Part shown: positions 1 through 9,254 of the stretch, piece by piece
Position numbering within the stretch: position 1 is the first letter of the stretch
Layout: every line of letters starts with the position of its first letter
Origin: Rheinheimera sp. SA_1
GTDB lineage: Bacteria > Pseudomonadota > Gammaproteobacteria > Enterobacterales > Alteromonadaceae
NCBI RefSeq assembly: GCF_001669775.1
Contig: NZ_LXWK01000011.1
Location: forward strand, 1,302,001-1,366,000
Direction of reading: 5' to 3'
DNA length: 64,000 bases
Translations under genes and position numbers: made by a program
Notes under the pieces: generated by a model
Seen by the model: the letters and a program-made list of their open reading frames with translations, nothing else
Told to the model about the DNA's origin: nothing
The model's database searches: none

Positions 1-1641
1 CAACCGCAGCATTGGCATCAATCGGCCCAAGCCCTCGGCGCCGCCTGCTACGTTGATTTATTTGCGGACAATTTCGAAGGCCTGGCCAACCGTATTCCGT
101 ATTTACAACAAACCGGCATTAATTACCTGCATCTGATGCCGTTGTTTAAAGCGCCGGTCCCCAACAGTGATGGCGGTTATGCAGTGTCCGATTATCGCGA
201 CACCATGCCGGAATTGGGCTCGATGCCGCAATTGGCCGCTTTAATGCAGCAGTTACATCAGCAAGGCATTAAGCCGGTGCTGGATTTTGTGTTTAATCAC
301 ACTTCTGATGAGCATCGTTGGGCCAAGCTCGCCAAAGCAGGCCAACAAGAATATCGCGATTATTATTTTTTCCTGACCGAGCAGGAACGTGACCAGTTTG
401 CCCCCTGTTTACGGGAGATTTTCCCGGAAATTCGTCGGGGCTGTTTTACTCAAGACGCCGACTCCAAACGTTGGATTTGGACCACTTTTAACAGTTTTCA
501 GTGGGATCTGAACTACGGCAACCCGCAAGTGTTTAATGCGATGGCGGAAGAAATGCTGTTTCTGGCCAATCAAGGCGCAGCGGTGTTGCGATTAGACGCG
601 CTGGCATTTGTCTGGAAAGAGGCCGGTACCGGCTGTGAAAATCTGCAAAAAGCCCATACGGTGATCCAGGCTTTTAATGCGGTGGCGCGAATTGCCGCCC
701 CGGCATTGCAGTTTAAGTCGGAAGCCATCGTCCACCCGGACGAAGTGGTGAAATATATTGCGCCGGGCGAATGTCAGTTGTCATATAACCCGCTGCTGAT
801 GGCGCTACTTTGGAACAGTCTGGCAACCCGCAAAACCCGCTTGTTATCAGAATCGTTGCGGCGGCGGTTTGAGATTGATCCACATTGCAGCTGGGTCAAT
901 TATATTCGTTGCCACGACGATATCGGCTGGACTTTTGACGACGATGTCGCCCGCCAGCTTGGCATCAATCCGGATCATCACCGGCAGTTTTTAAATCAGT
1001 TTTATACCGGGCAATTCCCAGGCAGTTTTGCCAAAGGGGTACCGTTTCAGCAAAACCCAATCAACGGCGATTGCCGTGTGGCCGGTATGCTGGCGTCGCT
1101 GGCCGGGGTTGAACAAGCGCAAAGTGAAGGCCATACCCTGCATCTGCAGCATGCGCTGGCGCGAATTAACCTTTTGAACAGCATTATTCTAAGCATCGGC
1201 GGCTTGCCGTTGCTGTATATGGGCGACGAGCTTGGTTTACTGAATGACTATAGTTATCAGCAAGATCCAGTGAAAAAAGACGACAGTCGCTGGGTTAACA
1301 GAGTCAAACTTGATAGCCAGCAGTTGTTGGAAGCACAAAGTAAAACCAGTAGCAGCGGCCGGATTTATCAGCAACTGCAGCATTTAATCACCACCCGCGC
1401 CAGCCTGCCGGAAACCGGCGCTGGCAGCACTCGTATTTTAACCTGCGACAATCCGCACTTGTTTAGCTATCAGCGGGAACTTGCCGGGAAAACTCTGCTA
1501 TGTCTGGTGAACTTCTCCGAACAGCCGCAATACTATCAGCAGCTACCCGCTGGCCACTGGGTTGATCAACTCAGTGGCCAGAGTTATCAGAGTCGTGTCA
1601 TTCAACTAAGCCCATATCAGGTGCTCTGGTTGCGTCATTAA
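1..1641 (+). CDS. Amylosucrase-like GH13 glucosyltransferase, 5' end outside the window
   Basis: The reading frame is open from base 1, so about 546 residues are visible and roughly the first 100 of a typical 640-residue amylosucrase are missing. Family signatures follow in order: YVDLFADNFEGL and HLMPLFK at the start of the barrel, DFVFNHTSDEH, then WTTFNSFQWDLNY. The GH13 catalytic set is complete: nucleophile Asp in RLDALAF (codon 595-597), acid/base Glu in KSEAIVHPDE (721-723) and transition-state Asp in RCHDDIGW. Amylosucrases split sucrose and build or extend alpha-1,4-glucan; related GH13_4 enzymes are sucrose hydrolases, which cannot be excluded from sequence alone. No signal peptide can be judged because the N-terminus is absent. 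The last 44 bases overlap the convergent M28 peptidase gene. The GH97 glucosidase and TonB receptor at 11.6-18.2 kb fit the same alpha-glucan theme. Confidence 0.9.
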   Translation, partial: QPQHWHQSAQALGAACYVDLFADNFEGLANRIPYLQQTGINYLHLMPLFKAPVPNSDGGYAVSDYRDTMPELGSMPQLAALMQQLHQQGIKPVLDFVFNHTSDEHRWAKLAKAGQQEYRDYYFFLTEQERDQFAPCLREIFPEIRRGCFTQDADSKRWIWTTFNSFQWDLNYGNPQVFNAMAEEMLFLANQGAAVLRLDALAFVWKEAGTGCENLQKAHTVIQAFNAVARIAAPALQFKSEAIVHPDEVVKYIAPGECQLSYNPLLMALLWNSLATRKTRLLSESLRRRFEIDPHCSWVNYIRCHDDIGWTFDDDVARQLGINPDHHRQFLNQFYTGQFPGSFAKGVPFQQNPINGDCRVAGMLASLAGVEQAQSEGHTLHLQHALARINLLNSIILSIGGLPLLYMGDELGLLNDYSYQQDPVKKDDSRWVNRVKLDSQQLLEAQSKTSSSGRIYQQLQHLITTRASLPETGAGSTRILTCDNPHLFSYQRELAGKTLLCLVNFSEQPQYYQQLPAGHWVDQLSGQSYQSRVIQLSPYQVLWLRH

Positions 1642-3286
1642 CCTTTGTATTAGGGCTAGTCGCTGGCATCCAGGCCCGATGCACCGTTTCTGACAACATC
1701 CGCGGACGCACTGGTTCGTTGGCAATTTCCAGCCCTAAATCCAGCGTGAACTGGGCTTGTTGTTGCATGCCGGTTAAATCCCAGGCCGGATCGTATTGGT
1801 CCGAAGGCTGGTGATAGTGATCGGCAAAGGCCTTTATTTTTGCCAGCGAATCTTGGTGATTATGCTCGAAGGTAAAGTGGCCGTCGGAGGAAAATACCGG
1901 CGAACCGACCCGAAATGCCGGAATGCCAAACCTGGCAAAACTAAAGTGGTCACTGCGAAAGTAGGCGCCGGACGGATCTGGTAATACGTCCAGTAATTGC
2001 AGCTGGTGATTTTTCGCGACCTTCAACGCGCTTTGCCGCAAGTTGCTGTACTCGGCGCCTGGAACCCCCATATCGGTGGTTTTACCGGCAAAATTCATAC
2101 TGTCGAGGTTCAGGTTCGCCACCATGTCGGCGTGTGGCCACCACGGGTTATGCATAAATGCCATGCTGCCGAGCAGGCCTTCTTCTTCGGCGCAGGGCCA
2201 GAAGAAAATCTGACTGCGTTTGGCCGGTTTAATCACCGCCGCCTGCGCCATCGCCAGCAAGGCCGCTGCACCGGAAGCATTATCAATAGCGCCATGCCAG
2301 ATTTGCGCTTTGCCACCATCGTCAGCGGCTTTAATCCCCAGATGATCCCAATGGGCGCTGTAGACCACGGCTTCGTGACGTAATTTCGGATCGGTTCCCG
2401 GCACCATCGCCAGCACGTTATATTCGACAAATTTGCGCACTTCGCTGTGTAATTTCACCTGTAACTTTGCCTGCAATGGCACCGGTTTAAAGCTGCGAGC
2501 TGTCGCCTGTTGTCGTAGTTGCAGCAGGTCTAAACCAGCGGCAGCAAATAGCTTAGTGGCCGCGTTATCATGCAGCCAGCCTTCGATTAAATTGCCCTGC
2601 TCGCTGACATGAAACCGCTCGTTGCTGTAACCGGCCACTGGTACACGCCAGGGATATGACGCACTGGCATCGGTGTGTAATACCAACACGCCGGCGGCGC
2701 CGCGTCTTTTTGCTTCTTCAAACTTGTAATCCCAGCGGCCGTAATACGACAGTGACTCCCCACCAAAACGGCCAGGTTCCCCGGCAGTCGCCTTGGGTTG
2801 ATTGAGCAACATCAGCACAATTTTGCCACGTACATCAACGCCTTTGTAATCGTCCCACCGTTCTTCCGGCGCGGAAATACCAAAGCCAACAAACACCATG
2901 TCAGCGTCCAGCTTTAATTCGGCGCGTGGCTGTGCCGTAGCCAGGACCACATCTTCGCCATACTGCCACTGCCATTGGCTGGTACCGTGCTGCACCATAA
3001 TCTTGCTGTCAGCCAGCGTTTTAATGCCAGTAATGGGGACAGGTTGCACAAATTTACCCGGCCGCAACGGCTGTAAACCAAGTGCGGCCACCTGAGCTTC
3101 CAGATAACGCACCGTCAGGCGGCCACCATGTTGTCCGGTGCCCCGTCCTTCCAGTAAGTCATCGGCCAGATATGCCAGATGTGCCCGCAGTGGTGGCTCC
3201 GCTACTTGCGGATTTGCCGCAGCCGTTGCTGCAGTCACGATTGCAATATTGGCAATCAATAATGCGGATCTCAGTCCTATCGTCAT
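1598..3286 (-). CDS. Secreted M28-family zinc aminopeptidase with PA domain
   Basis: The product is about 562 residues. The start at 3286 is chosen because AAGGAA lies 7 bases upstream and gives a clean signal peptide (MTIGLRSALLIANIAIVTA); the frame can be extended upstream only to a TTG. A protease-associated domain is visible around DYKGVDVRGKIVLML. The M28 zinc-binding residues are all present: His/Asp in YSAHWDHLGI, Asp in GAIDNASGAA, Glu pair in CAEEEGLLGS, Asp in NLDSMN and His in FRSDHFSFARFG. The family removes N-terminal residues from peptides in the periplasm or outside the cell. It is the last gene of a leftward run, 54 bases after the porin gene, so it may be co-transcribed with the small-molecule cluster, or be an unrelated end gene. 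Its 3' end overlaps the amylosucrase gene by 44 bases. Confidence 0.9.
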   Translation of the reverse strand: MTIGLRSALLIANIAIVTAATAAANPQVAEPPLRAHLAYLADDLLEGRGTGQHGGRLTVRYLEAQVAALGLQPLRPGKFVQPVPITGIKTLADSKIMVQHGTSQWQWQYGEDVVLATAQPRAELKLDADMVFVGFGISAPEERWDDYKGVDVRGKIVLMLLNQPKATAGEPGRFGGESLSYYGRWDYKFEEAKRRGAAGVLVLHTDASASYPWRVPVAGYSNERFHVSEQGNLIEGWLHDNAATKLFAAAGLDLLQLRQQATARSFKPVPLQAKLQVKLHSEVRKFVEYNVLAMVPGTDPKLRHEAVVYSAHWDHLGIKAADDGGKAQIWHGAIDNASGAAALLAMAQAAVIKPAKRSQIFFWPCAEEEGLLGSMAFMHNPWWPHADMVANLNLDSMNFAGKTTDMGVPGAEYSNLRQSALKVAKNHQLQLLDVLPDPSGAYFRSDHFSFARFGIPAFRVGSPVFSSDGHFTFEHNHQDSLAKIKAFADHYHQPSDQYDPAWDLTGMQQQAQFTLDLGLEIANEPVRPRMLSETVHRAWMPATSPNTKVNDATRAPDMGLVE

Positions 3287-3340
3287 ATCGTTATTCCTTG
3301 TTGTTAAATGATTCAAGCCTGGAGAAGAGTTGCCGGGCCG

Positions 3341-4585
3341 TCAGAACAAGTTCACCGGCCAGTTCAGCACCAACCGCATCGCGCGTTGGGTCGGATCCGG
3401 GTAAGGACCGTTGGCACGATGATTAATGGCGGTTAACATCAGATCCCCACCGCTAAACAAACCATCGCTAAATCGGTACAGCAAACCAAATCCGGTTTCA
3501 TAATGGCGCCGGTCTTCACCTTGCTGATTGCGCAGCGCTGGCGCGGCTGATTGTCCGGCCAATGCCCACAGCGATAACTGCAAGCCGGTGACCCCAAGTA
3601 CCGTATCTGCGATATCCAGTTTGATTTGTTGGGCAAATTCCTGTGGCGCGTTGTAGTCAGACACCATCACAATCGCAAGGCCCGGGCCATATGCATCCAG
3701 CAGGTAATCCAGCACATGGTCGCTCCAGATCCGCTGCACCGATACCGACAAATTAACACCATGCCAGTTCAGGCCTGCCGTCAGACTGCCGGCCTCACCG
3801 TCCTGCGGACCTTGTCTGGCGCTGCCGTCTGCCGTTGTGGTGTAAAATGCCGCCCCCAGCTGCCAGATGCGACCGGCCTGATCGGTGGTCGCCTGATCGG
3901 TAGTCAGATACAGCTGCCGCCACAGATCCGTCGCTTGATTAACATAAAGCTGCAACTTGCCCTGGGGCTGGTATTGCCAGGCCAGCCCGGTATAACGCAG
4001 ATAATCAATGGGTACAAAACCGTAAGCACTAAGCAGCGGATCCAACTGCTCCCTCCCACGCAATCGCGCCCGGCTGAGTTGTCCTCCTTCGACCCGAATG
4101 TCATCGCTCAACTGCCGATAACCGGTGATACCGTGCCAGGTCGGTGGTAACCAAAGATTGTCTTTGGCCACCATAAAAGGCAACGAAATATCCTGCAGTC
4201 CCCAGTTCAGACCCCAGTCCGGCGCCTGCAACCGCAGGCCGTAGCGCCCAGGGTATGCCAGATCATCAACTTCACGGCCACGCCCCATATGTGCAAGTTC
4301 GCCAATATTGGCCGGATCATGCAATGTCACAGCCCCAAACAACGAGGTTTCCGCAAACAACTGCAGCTCATCCGAAATTTGCCATGGCTGGCTCAGATTC
4401 AACTGCGCACTTTGGATCCAGGGTTGGCGCACTGGCTCAGCTTTCACTCTTTTATCTTCGATGTAACTGCGCAGCAGCAAATCAGCCTGTATTTCATTTG
4501 CCTGCGCCAGCACACTGCCACCGGCCAGCACAACGGCAACCACAGACGCCATAACAACACTCAGCATCAACACCCCAAGCTTCAT
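3341..4585 (-). CDS. OprD-like outer-membrane porin
   Basis: 414 residues with a hydrophobic leader (MKLGVLMLSVVMASVVAVV, cleavage probably after VLAQA). The rest alternates short polar and aromatic stretches typical of beta strands, and the chain ends in a hydrophobic terminus with final Phe (NWPVNLF) as outer-membrane beta-barrels do. Length and patterns such as LGLLYRFSDGLFSGGDL fit the OprD-type substrate-specific porins, though I am less sure of the family than of the barrel fold. The ATG overlaps the stop of the EamA transporter gene by four bases (ATGA), so translation of the two is coupled. Placement behind an inner-membrane exporter suggests that the porin passes the same compound, or its precursor, across the outer membrane. 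Confidence 0.7.
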   Translation of the reverse strand: MKLGVLMLSVVMASVVAVVLAGGSVLAQANEIQADLLLRSYIEDKRVKAEPVRQPWIQSAQLNLSQPWQISDELQLFAETSLFGAVTLHDPANIGELAHMGRGREVDDLAYPGRYGLRLQAPDWGLNWGLQDISLPFMVAKDNLWLPPTWHGITGYRQLSDDIRVEGGQLSRARLRGREQLDPLLSAYGFVPIDYLRYTGLAWQYQPQGKLQLYVNQATDLWRQLYLTTDQATTDQAGRIWQLGAAFYTTTADGSARQGPQDGEAGSLTAGLNWHGVNLSVSVQRIWSDHVLDYLLDAYGPGLAIVMVSDYNAPQEFAQQIKLDIADTVLGVTGLQLSLWALAGQSAAPALRNQQGEDRRHYETGFGLLYRFSDGLFSGGDLMLTAINHRANGPYPDPTQRAMRLVLNWPVNLF

Positions 4586-5478
4586 GCAAGGTCCCCATTT
4601 TGCGAAGGTGGTTTGACACTAAAATGGGTCAGCGCGATAGTACCGGCAATAATGCAGGCGACACTGACCGTCGCCGTCAGCGTCATTCCAGTGCCGAACA
4701 CAATAAAAGCGATCAGCAAACCGATAGGGGGTTCGAGATACTGACCAAAAATGGTTAACGTCTGGGCTTGCCGCATGGCATAGCTGTAACAAAGCAAACC
4801 GAGAGGCATCAGCGCGCCGCTCAGTACAATCACCGCAGTGACCGGCCAGGACAAATCAGCCGGTGGCGCCCAGTTGCCATCGCTGATGTACAACACCAGC
4901 GCAAACAATATCGAAATATAACTACAGACAGCGGTCAGCTGCATATCGTCGTACACCCGGTGAAAACGGGTGATCACCACACTATAAGCCACCCATGCCA
5001 ACATACTCGCGACCACACCGCACATCGCGATGAAGCTAAATGGGCTCTGATGTTGATGGCTGTCTTGCAGGTACAGCGCCAGCCCGGCGACCGTCACCAC
5101 TAAACCGGCAATCGACTTCAGGTTAAAACGGTAACGCAACAACAAAGCAATCAGCACCGGGCAACAAGAAAACACCACAATGTACCAGGACGCTGAAACT
5201 TGCTGTAGTGTCCAGACCTGTGCATAAATCAGCAGACAGGAACTGCCAATCAGCCAGCCCCAATCCCGTTTTGGTAGTCGTTTCATTCCCGCCAAAACTT
5301 TGCCGAAAAAAGGAATAAAGATCAGACCGGCCAATAAATAGCGCAGCACCATATACTGCGCTGGCGTCACGTACGCCAATGCCACTTTCGCCACACTGGG
5401 AACAGCTGCCCAGATCACAATGGCCAGCAGCAACGACAACGCTGCCAGCACCTTGGTTGTCTGAAACGTCTGCATCAT
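4582..5478 (-). CDS. EamA/DMT-family inner-membrane transporter
   Basis: 298 residues with about ten hydrophobic segments arranged as two EamA halves (for example VLAALSLLLAIVIWAAVPSV near the start). The family moves metabolites such as amino acids, often outward. The start at 5478 is preferred: ATG shares a base with the TGA of the upstream aminotransferase gene (TGATG), which gives tight coupling; a longer frame reaches back only to a TTG at 5511. Because it sits directly after an alpha-oxoamine synthase and before a porin gene, it is a plausible exporter of the product of this cluster. Direction and substrate are inference. Confidence 0.85.
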   Translation of the reverse strand: MMQTFQTTKVLAALSLLLAIVIWAAVPSVAKVALAYVTPAQYMVLRYLLAGLIFIPFFGKVLAGMKRLPKRDWGWLIGSSCLLIYAQVWTLQQVSASWYIVVFSCCPVLIALLLRYRFNLKSIAGLVVTVAGLALYLQDSHQHQSPFSFIAMCGVVASMLAWVAYSVVITRFHRVYDDMQLTAVCSYISILFALVLYISDGNWAPPADLSWPVTAVIVLSGALMPLGLLCYSYAMRQAQTLTIFGQYLEPPIGLLIAFIVFGTGMTLTATVSVACIIAGTIALTHFSVKPPSQNGDLA

Positions 5479-6707
5479 CAGAACAATCTTTGTCCAAGAA
5501 TTTGCTGACAAAGCATCCGCACTTGCGATTCACTCATACCGGCCCGTAACATCACCCGCAAGCCGGCTTTATCTTTGGCTACAATTGGAAAAAACACCGG
5601 TGATACGTAAAACCCGGCACGATATAAGGCGACACCAGCGGCTAACACATGTTCGTGGCTGGCTTTGACCAGGCGAATGGGGAACGGATTGCCCCGTTGA
5701 TCGGTTTCCACCAGACTGTCAAACAACTCGATATTTGCTTGCAACCGTTGTTGTCTTTCAGCCAGTTCCGGGCTGCGATGCAATTCCGCCGCCGCCAGAC
5801 AACCGCCAATCGCCGCGGTATTCATTGGTTGCGACCACGCCATCGGGCCGCCAAACCGCTCTAGCAACAAGGCATTGTCGTGGCTGTTCTCGCCAAACAT
5901 AATCGCAGCACCACTGGCACCAAAGGCTTTATTTAACGTGGCGACAATCACAGTTCGCGGATGAATGCGGTCCATCGCCGAACGGATAAACCCTTCGCCG
6001 TGTTTGCCCAGAATGGACAAACCATGCGAATCATCAAAATACAGAAACAAGCCGTATTTTTCCTGCAACGCCAGCAAATCGGTAACCGGCGCAAAGCCGC
6101 CCATGCTGTAAGTGCCATCACAAACGTAGGCAACGTGCTGGTGTTTTTTGCACAAATCTTCCAGCGCATTCATATCGTTATGGGCGATGGTGACAACTTC
6201 GGTTTCATCGGCGCAAGTCGCCTTGTACAGATTCATCGAAAAATGCGCGTGTTTATCAAACACCATCACCGGCCGTACACCACCACTCAGATGTCCTGAA
6301 GCAATCAACGGCAAAGTACCGGCACTGGCGGCACTGGCCGAAATAGCGGTGGTTACTTTGGCACCAAACAGCGCACCAAGTGAATCTTCCAGTTCCAGTA
6401 AAGCCGGCATCTGCACCCGGACCCGGGAAATACAGTGATCCATCACCCGATATTTTTGCAGTGCCGCAACTGCCCCCTGAATGATGTGCGGATGCGAATC
6501 AAAATCCAGGTAAGAGCAGCAGCTCAGATTAATAAACCGGTGGTTTTCTTTAGTACTGAAATAACCATCAGCGCCTAAATCCGCCACGATCCCGGCCAAT
6601 CCCGCCTGGGTGGTCTCATGCCAGAAGCGTGAGCCAATGGCGAGGGCTTTTTCATTGTTGGTAAATCGATTGCGTTTTACTTCATATTCGGCAAGTTCGT
6701 TCATCAT
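5478..6707 (-). CDS. PLP-dependent alpha-oxoamine synthase family enzyme (BioF/KBL/ALAS-like)
   Basis: 409 residues, the usual size for fold-type I alpha-oxoamine synthases. Visible marks are SRVRVQ (where family members have SGSR-like substrate residues), the PLP-stacking region DKHAHFSMN (residues 151-159), the cofactor aspartate and histidine in FDDSHGLS (about 224-231), and the Schiff-base lysine in TLNKAFGASGAA (Lys260). Characterised relatives condense an amino acid with an acyl-CoA, releasing CO2 and giving an alpha-amino ketone (8-amino-7-oxononanoate, 2-amino-3-oxobutyrate, 5-aminolevulinate, CAI-1 precursors). The substrate here cannot be read from the sequence; it is not in a biotin or heme setting. 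An AAGGAA site precedes the ATG. The upstream gap carries a palindromic repeat, so this gene might start its own transcript. Confidence 0.85.
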   Translation of the reverse strand: MMNELAEYEVKRNRFTNNEKALAIGSRFWHETTQAGLAGIVADLGADGYFSTKENHRFINLSCCSYLDFDSHPHIIQGAVAALQKYRVMDHCISRVRVQMPALLELEDSLGALFGAKVTTAISASAASAGTLPLIASGHLSGGVRPVMVFDKHAHFSMNLYKATCADETEVVTIAHNDMNALEDLCKKHQHVAYVCDGTYSMGGFAPVTDLLALQEKYGLFLYFDDSHGLSILGKHGEGFIRSAMDRIHPRTVIVATLNKAFGASGAAIMFGENSHDNALLLERFGGPMAWSQPMNTAAIGGCLAAAELHRSPELAERQQRLQANIELFDSLVETDQRGNPFPIRLVKASHEHVLAAGVALYRAGFYVSPVFFPIVAKDKAGLRVMLRAGMSESQVRMLCQQILGQRLF

Positions 6708-6727
6708 AAATTCCTTGTGGTGATCGT

Positions 6728-6836
6728 CATCCTTGAAGTTGCAGCGCTATCGTGATCACGTTGTGGAGATCCCATGATGTAGACCTGTTGGCAACGACCC
6801 ACTGCAACTTCAAATATCATTAGTAAATATGATTTT
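6728..6836. repeat. Dispersed palindromic intergenic repeat, copy A
   Basis: A 12-base perfect inverted repeat, TTGAAGTTGCAG at 6733-6744 and CTGCAACTTCAA at 6802-6813, is flanked by CATCC on one side and ATATCATTAG on the other. The same ends recur at 11531, 19362, 19643 and 53307. It lies within the leftward gene run, between the ornithine cyclodeaminase-like and oxoamine synthase genes. Confidence 0.7.
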
Positions 6837-6901
6837 TAATCAATGAAATGTTTAAAAAATGCGCTTTTACATTTGCGCTCTGTTTACATCGTTAAAAACA
6901 G

Positions 6902-7870
6902 CTAATTTCCAGCCAGCCAGTCGACTCCCGTCGCCTGCTGTCTGGCGGCATGCAGTAAGGCTGTTGCCATAGTGGCATCCTGAAAGGCACTACCAACTGA
7001 CAAATAGGCGGTCACTTTTGGTGTGCCGTGCTGCCGCAATTCCTGCAGTTCCAGCAACAGTGCGGGATTTTGCAGCAACGACTGGATTTCGGTGGCCTGA
7101 GCCAAAATGGCTGGCGCTTCTTTACTTGCCGCAACGCGATCATCAGTAACCAGCACGGCGCTATTGAGCACGCAGTCATCCAGCTCACAGAAATCCGGTG
7201 CATGGTTGCCAATCGCCGCGATATGACAGCCAGCCACAATGTCATGAAGCCGGATCAGCGGTCTGTCAGCCGAAGTCGCAGTGCAGATAATCTGCGCGCC
7301 CTGCACCGCCTGCGACACTGAATCAACCGCACAAATCTCAACCTCTGGTCCCAGCAATTGCCGGTGCGTCGTCACAAAAGCATGCAGTTTTTCCGGATTG
7401 CGGGCATATACCTTCACCCGCGATATTGGCCGGATCAGGCAGTGCGCCAGCAGCAAAGCCGCAGCCTGACGCCCGGTTCCGAGCAGCGCCAATGAAGTCG
7501 CATGCGGATCGGCCAGCAGATCACTGACCAGCGCCGCAGTTGCTGATGTTCTTAGGGTTGTCAGACTTTCACCGTCCAATAACGCTAGCAGTTGCGCGGT
7601 GTTGGCATCCATCACTGCCACCACAGCCTCCATCTGGCAGCCCTGATCGGCAACCACCAAACCGGCAATTTTGACCACAAATTTCCGCTCAGCCCCGACC
7701 ATCACCGGCATCACCCCGAAATAACCTTCTGGCGCTGCGGTGCTGATAATGGTTCTTGGCGGACAATCGACCGTCGTAGCATCGTAGTCAGTGTAAGCCT
7801 GACGCATCACGCGGATAGCTTCACGGGTGCCGAGAAGCGCCCGGATCTCACTGGCATTCAGCAGTCGCAT
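6902..7870 (-). CDS. Ornithine cyclodeaminase/mu-crystallin family protein
   Basis: 322 residues. The Rossmann nucleotide site is at LALLGTGRQAAALL (about residues 127-140), preceded by the conserved family stretch TTLRTSATAALVSDLLA. Lys67 in KFVVKIAG and acidic residues in NHAPDFCELDD (about 221-231) occupy the positions of the catalytic Lys and Asp of ornithine cyclodeaminase. The family includes true ornithine cyclodeaminases, ketimine and imine reductases, and alanine dehydrogenases, all NAD(P)-dependent. Next to an oxoamine synthase, a reductase acting on an imine or amino ketone is as likely as proline formation. The start overlaps the MaoC gene by 23 bases, indicating coupling. Confidence 0.85.
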   Translation of the reverse strand: MRLLNASEIRALLGTREAIRVMRQAYTDYDATTVDCPPRTIISTAAPEGYFGVMPVMVGAERKFVVKIAGLVVADQGCQMEAVVAVMDANTAQLLALLDGESLTTLRTSATAALVSDLLADPHATSLALLGTGRQAAALLLAHCLIRPISRVKVYARNPEKLHAFVTTHRQLLGPEVEICAVDSVSQAVQGAQIICTATSADRPLIRLHDIVAGCHIAAIGNHAPDFCELDDCVLNSAVLVTDDRVAASKEAPAILAQATEIQSLLQNPALLLELQELRQHGTPKVTAYLSVGSAFQDATMATALLHAARQQATGVDWLAGN

Positions 7871-8399
7871 GCAACGTCTTCCTGACTTCGGTTCGTAATG
7901 GGATTAAAAAACTACGTTCGCATTCCATAAACAAGGTGTCCGGATGGACGTAACCCCGGGTCTGAACAGTGACAATACCCTGCCCCGGTCGGGACTCAGA
8001 TTCGCGTTTTGCCAATACTGTGGTCTCGGCGTATAAGGTATCGCCGGCAAATACCGGCGCCATAAACCGGATATTTTTCCAGCCCAGATTTGCCACGCCG
8101 CGGGCACTGGTGCTGGCCAAACTCAAGCCGCCAATAATGGCGAAGGTTATCAGGCTGGAAACCAGTGGTTTACCAAATTCGGTTTGGCTGGCGTACACAC
8201 TGTCGATATGCAGCGGGTGGGTATTAAAACAAAGCAGCGACATCCAGGTATTATCCACCTCCGAGATAGTTCGCCCCGGCCGATGCTCGTAGATATCACC
8301 AACCACAAAATCGTCATAATACATACCATGTGATTCACGATACCGTTGGCCACCAAGGTGTTCTAACATACTGATATTTTTACTTTTCATTGTTTCCAT
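7848..8399 (-). CDS. MaoC-like hot-dog fold hydratase/dehydratase
   Basis: 183 residues, a single hot-dog domain. The N-terminal half contains YYDDFVVGDIYEHRPGRTI and the hydratase motif region FNTHPLHIDSVYASQTEFGKP, where Asp and His form the usual MaoC catalytic pair. Members hydrate enoyl-CoA or related acyl thioesters; the close mesaconyl-CoA hydratase type acts on C4/C5 dicarboxyl-CoA esters and often pairs with a CitE-like lyase. Here such a lyase lies immediately upstream, with only 9 bases between the genes. An alternative in-frame ATG three codons in (8390) is possible. The reaction suggested is reversible hydration feeding the lyase. Confidence 0.85.
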   Translation of the reverse strand: METMKSKNISMLEHLGGQRYRESHGMYYDDFVVGDIYEHRPGRTISEVDNTWMSLLCFNTHPLHIDSVYASQTEFGKPLVSSLITFAIIGGLSLASTSARGVANLGWKNIRFMAPVFAGDTLYAETTVLAKRESESRPGQGIVTVQTRGYVHPDTLFMECERSFLIPLRTEVRKTLHATAECQ

Positions 8400-8408
8400 C
8401 TCATGCTG

Positions 8409-9254
8409 TCAGATCGGTTGATCTGCTCCCATCCGGCTTAATACATTCAGAGACTGCCTGACAAAAGGCGGGCCAATCATGCAGCCATCTAATTTATTCA
8501 CCCCTTGCCCCGGATTATTCAGGGTATTGATCACGGCATTGGCATGTGCCAATTCAGCACCGGTTGGCAAAAACCCAGCATTGATCAAGGGCACCTGCGA
8601 CGGATGAATCGCAATTTTTCCGGAAAAACCCATTTCTTTGGCAATGGCAATTTCTTCCTGCAATACCGCCGGATCGTTGATGGAGAAACAGGGGGAATCG
8701 ATTGCCAGCAAGCCGTTAGTGGCAGCGGCCAACCCCAATTGATATTTGATCGAATTCATCGCCAGGCCTCGACCATTGATCGGAATGCCCATTTGTGACG
8801 ACAAATCCGCCACACCCAGAATCAAACCTTTCAGCATACCGCCAGCAGCCGCTATTTCATGTAGTCCGCTTAAGCCGTTCAGAGTTTCGATGATGGCAAA
8901 GAGTTGGAGCTCGGCACCAATTTCTTTTAACAGCTGCTGTACCAGATGAATTTCTCCGGCGGTTTCTATTTTCGGCAGAATTAAAATGTCGACGTTATGT
9001 TTAATCGCATCCAGCCACAGTAAATCGCGGATGCCATTCATGCTGGAAATTGCATTCAGCCGGATGGCTACGACCCCGGGTAACCGGTTCGCCAGACATT
9101 GCTGTACATCCTGCCTGGCGGCGGCTTTCAGTTGTTGCGGCACCGAATCTTCCAGATCAAAATGGATGATATCGGCACCACATTCATTTGCTTTCTGAAT
9201 CAACTTCCCACTCATGGGCGATGAACATAACCAGCTTTTGTATACCCTCTTCAT
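8409..9254 (-). CDS. HpcH/HpaI aldolase/citrate lyase beta-like (CitE family)
   Basis: About 281 residues. Start 9254 is chosen because GGAG lies 6 bases upstream and the protein then begins MKRVYKSWLCSSPMSGK; an in-frame ATG four codons earlier (9266) is weaker. Family marks are DIIHFDLEDSVP, VAIRLNAI, LILPKIETAGE, FAIIETLNG (metal-binding Glu) and ILGVADLSSQMG (metal-binding Asp), and KIAIHPSQVPLIN. CitE-like proteins make or break C-C bonds in acyl-CoA thioesters such as malyl-CoA, methylmalyl-CoA or citramalyl-CoA. It is the first gene of the leftward run, followed by MaoC, so it could supply or consume a CoA ester used by the oxoamine synthase. Confidence 0.87.
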   Translation of the reverse strand: MKRVYKSWLCSSPMSGKLIQKANECGADIIHFDLEDSVPQQLKAAARQDVQQCLANRLPGVVAIRLNAISSMNGIRDLLWLDAIKHNVDILILPKIETAGEIHLVQQLLKEIGAELQLFAIIETLNGLSGLHEIAAAGGMLKGLILGVADLSSQMGIPINGRGLAMNSIKYQLGLAAATNGLLAIDSPCFSINDPAVLQEEIAIAKEMGFSGKIAIHPSQVPLINAGFLPTGAELAHANAVINTLNNPGQGVNKLDGCMIGPPFVRQSLNVLSRMGADQPI

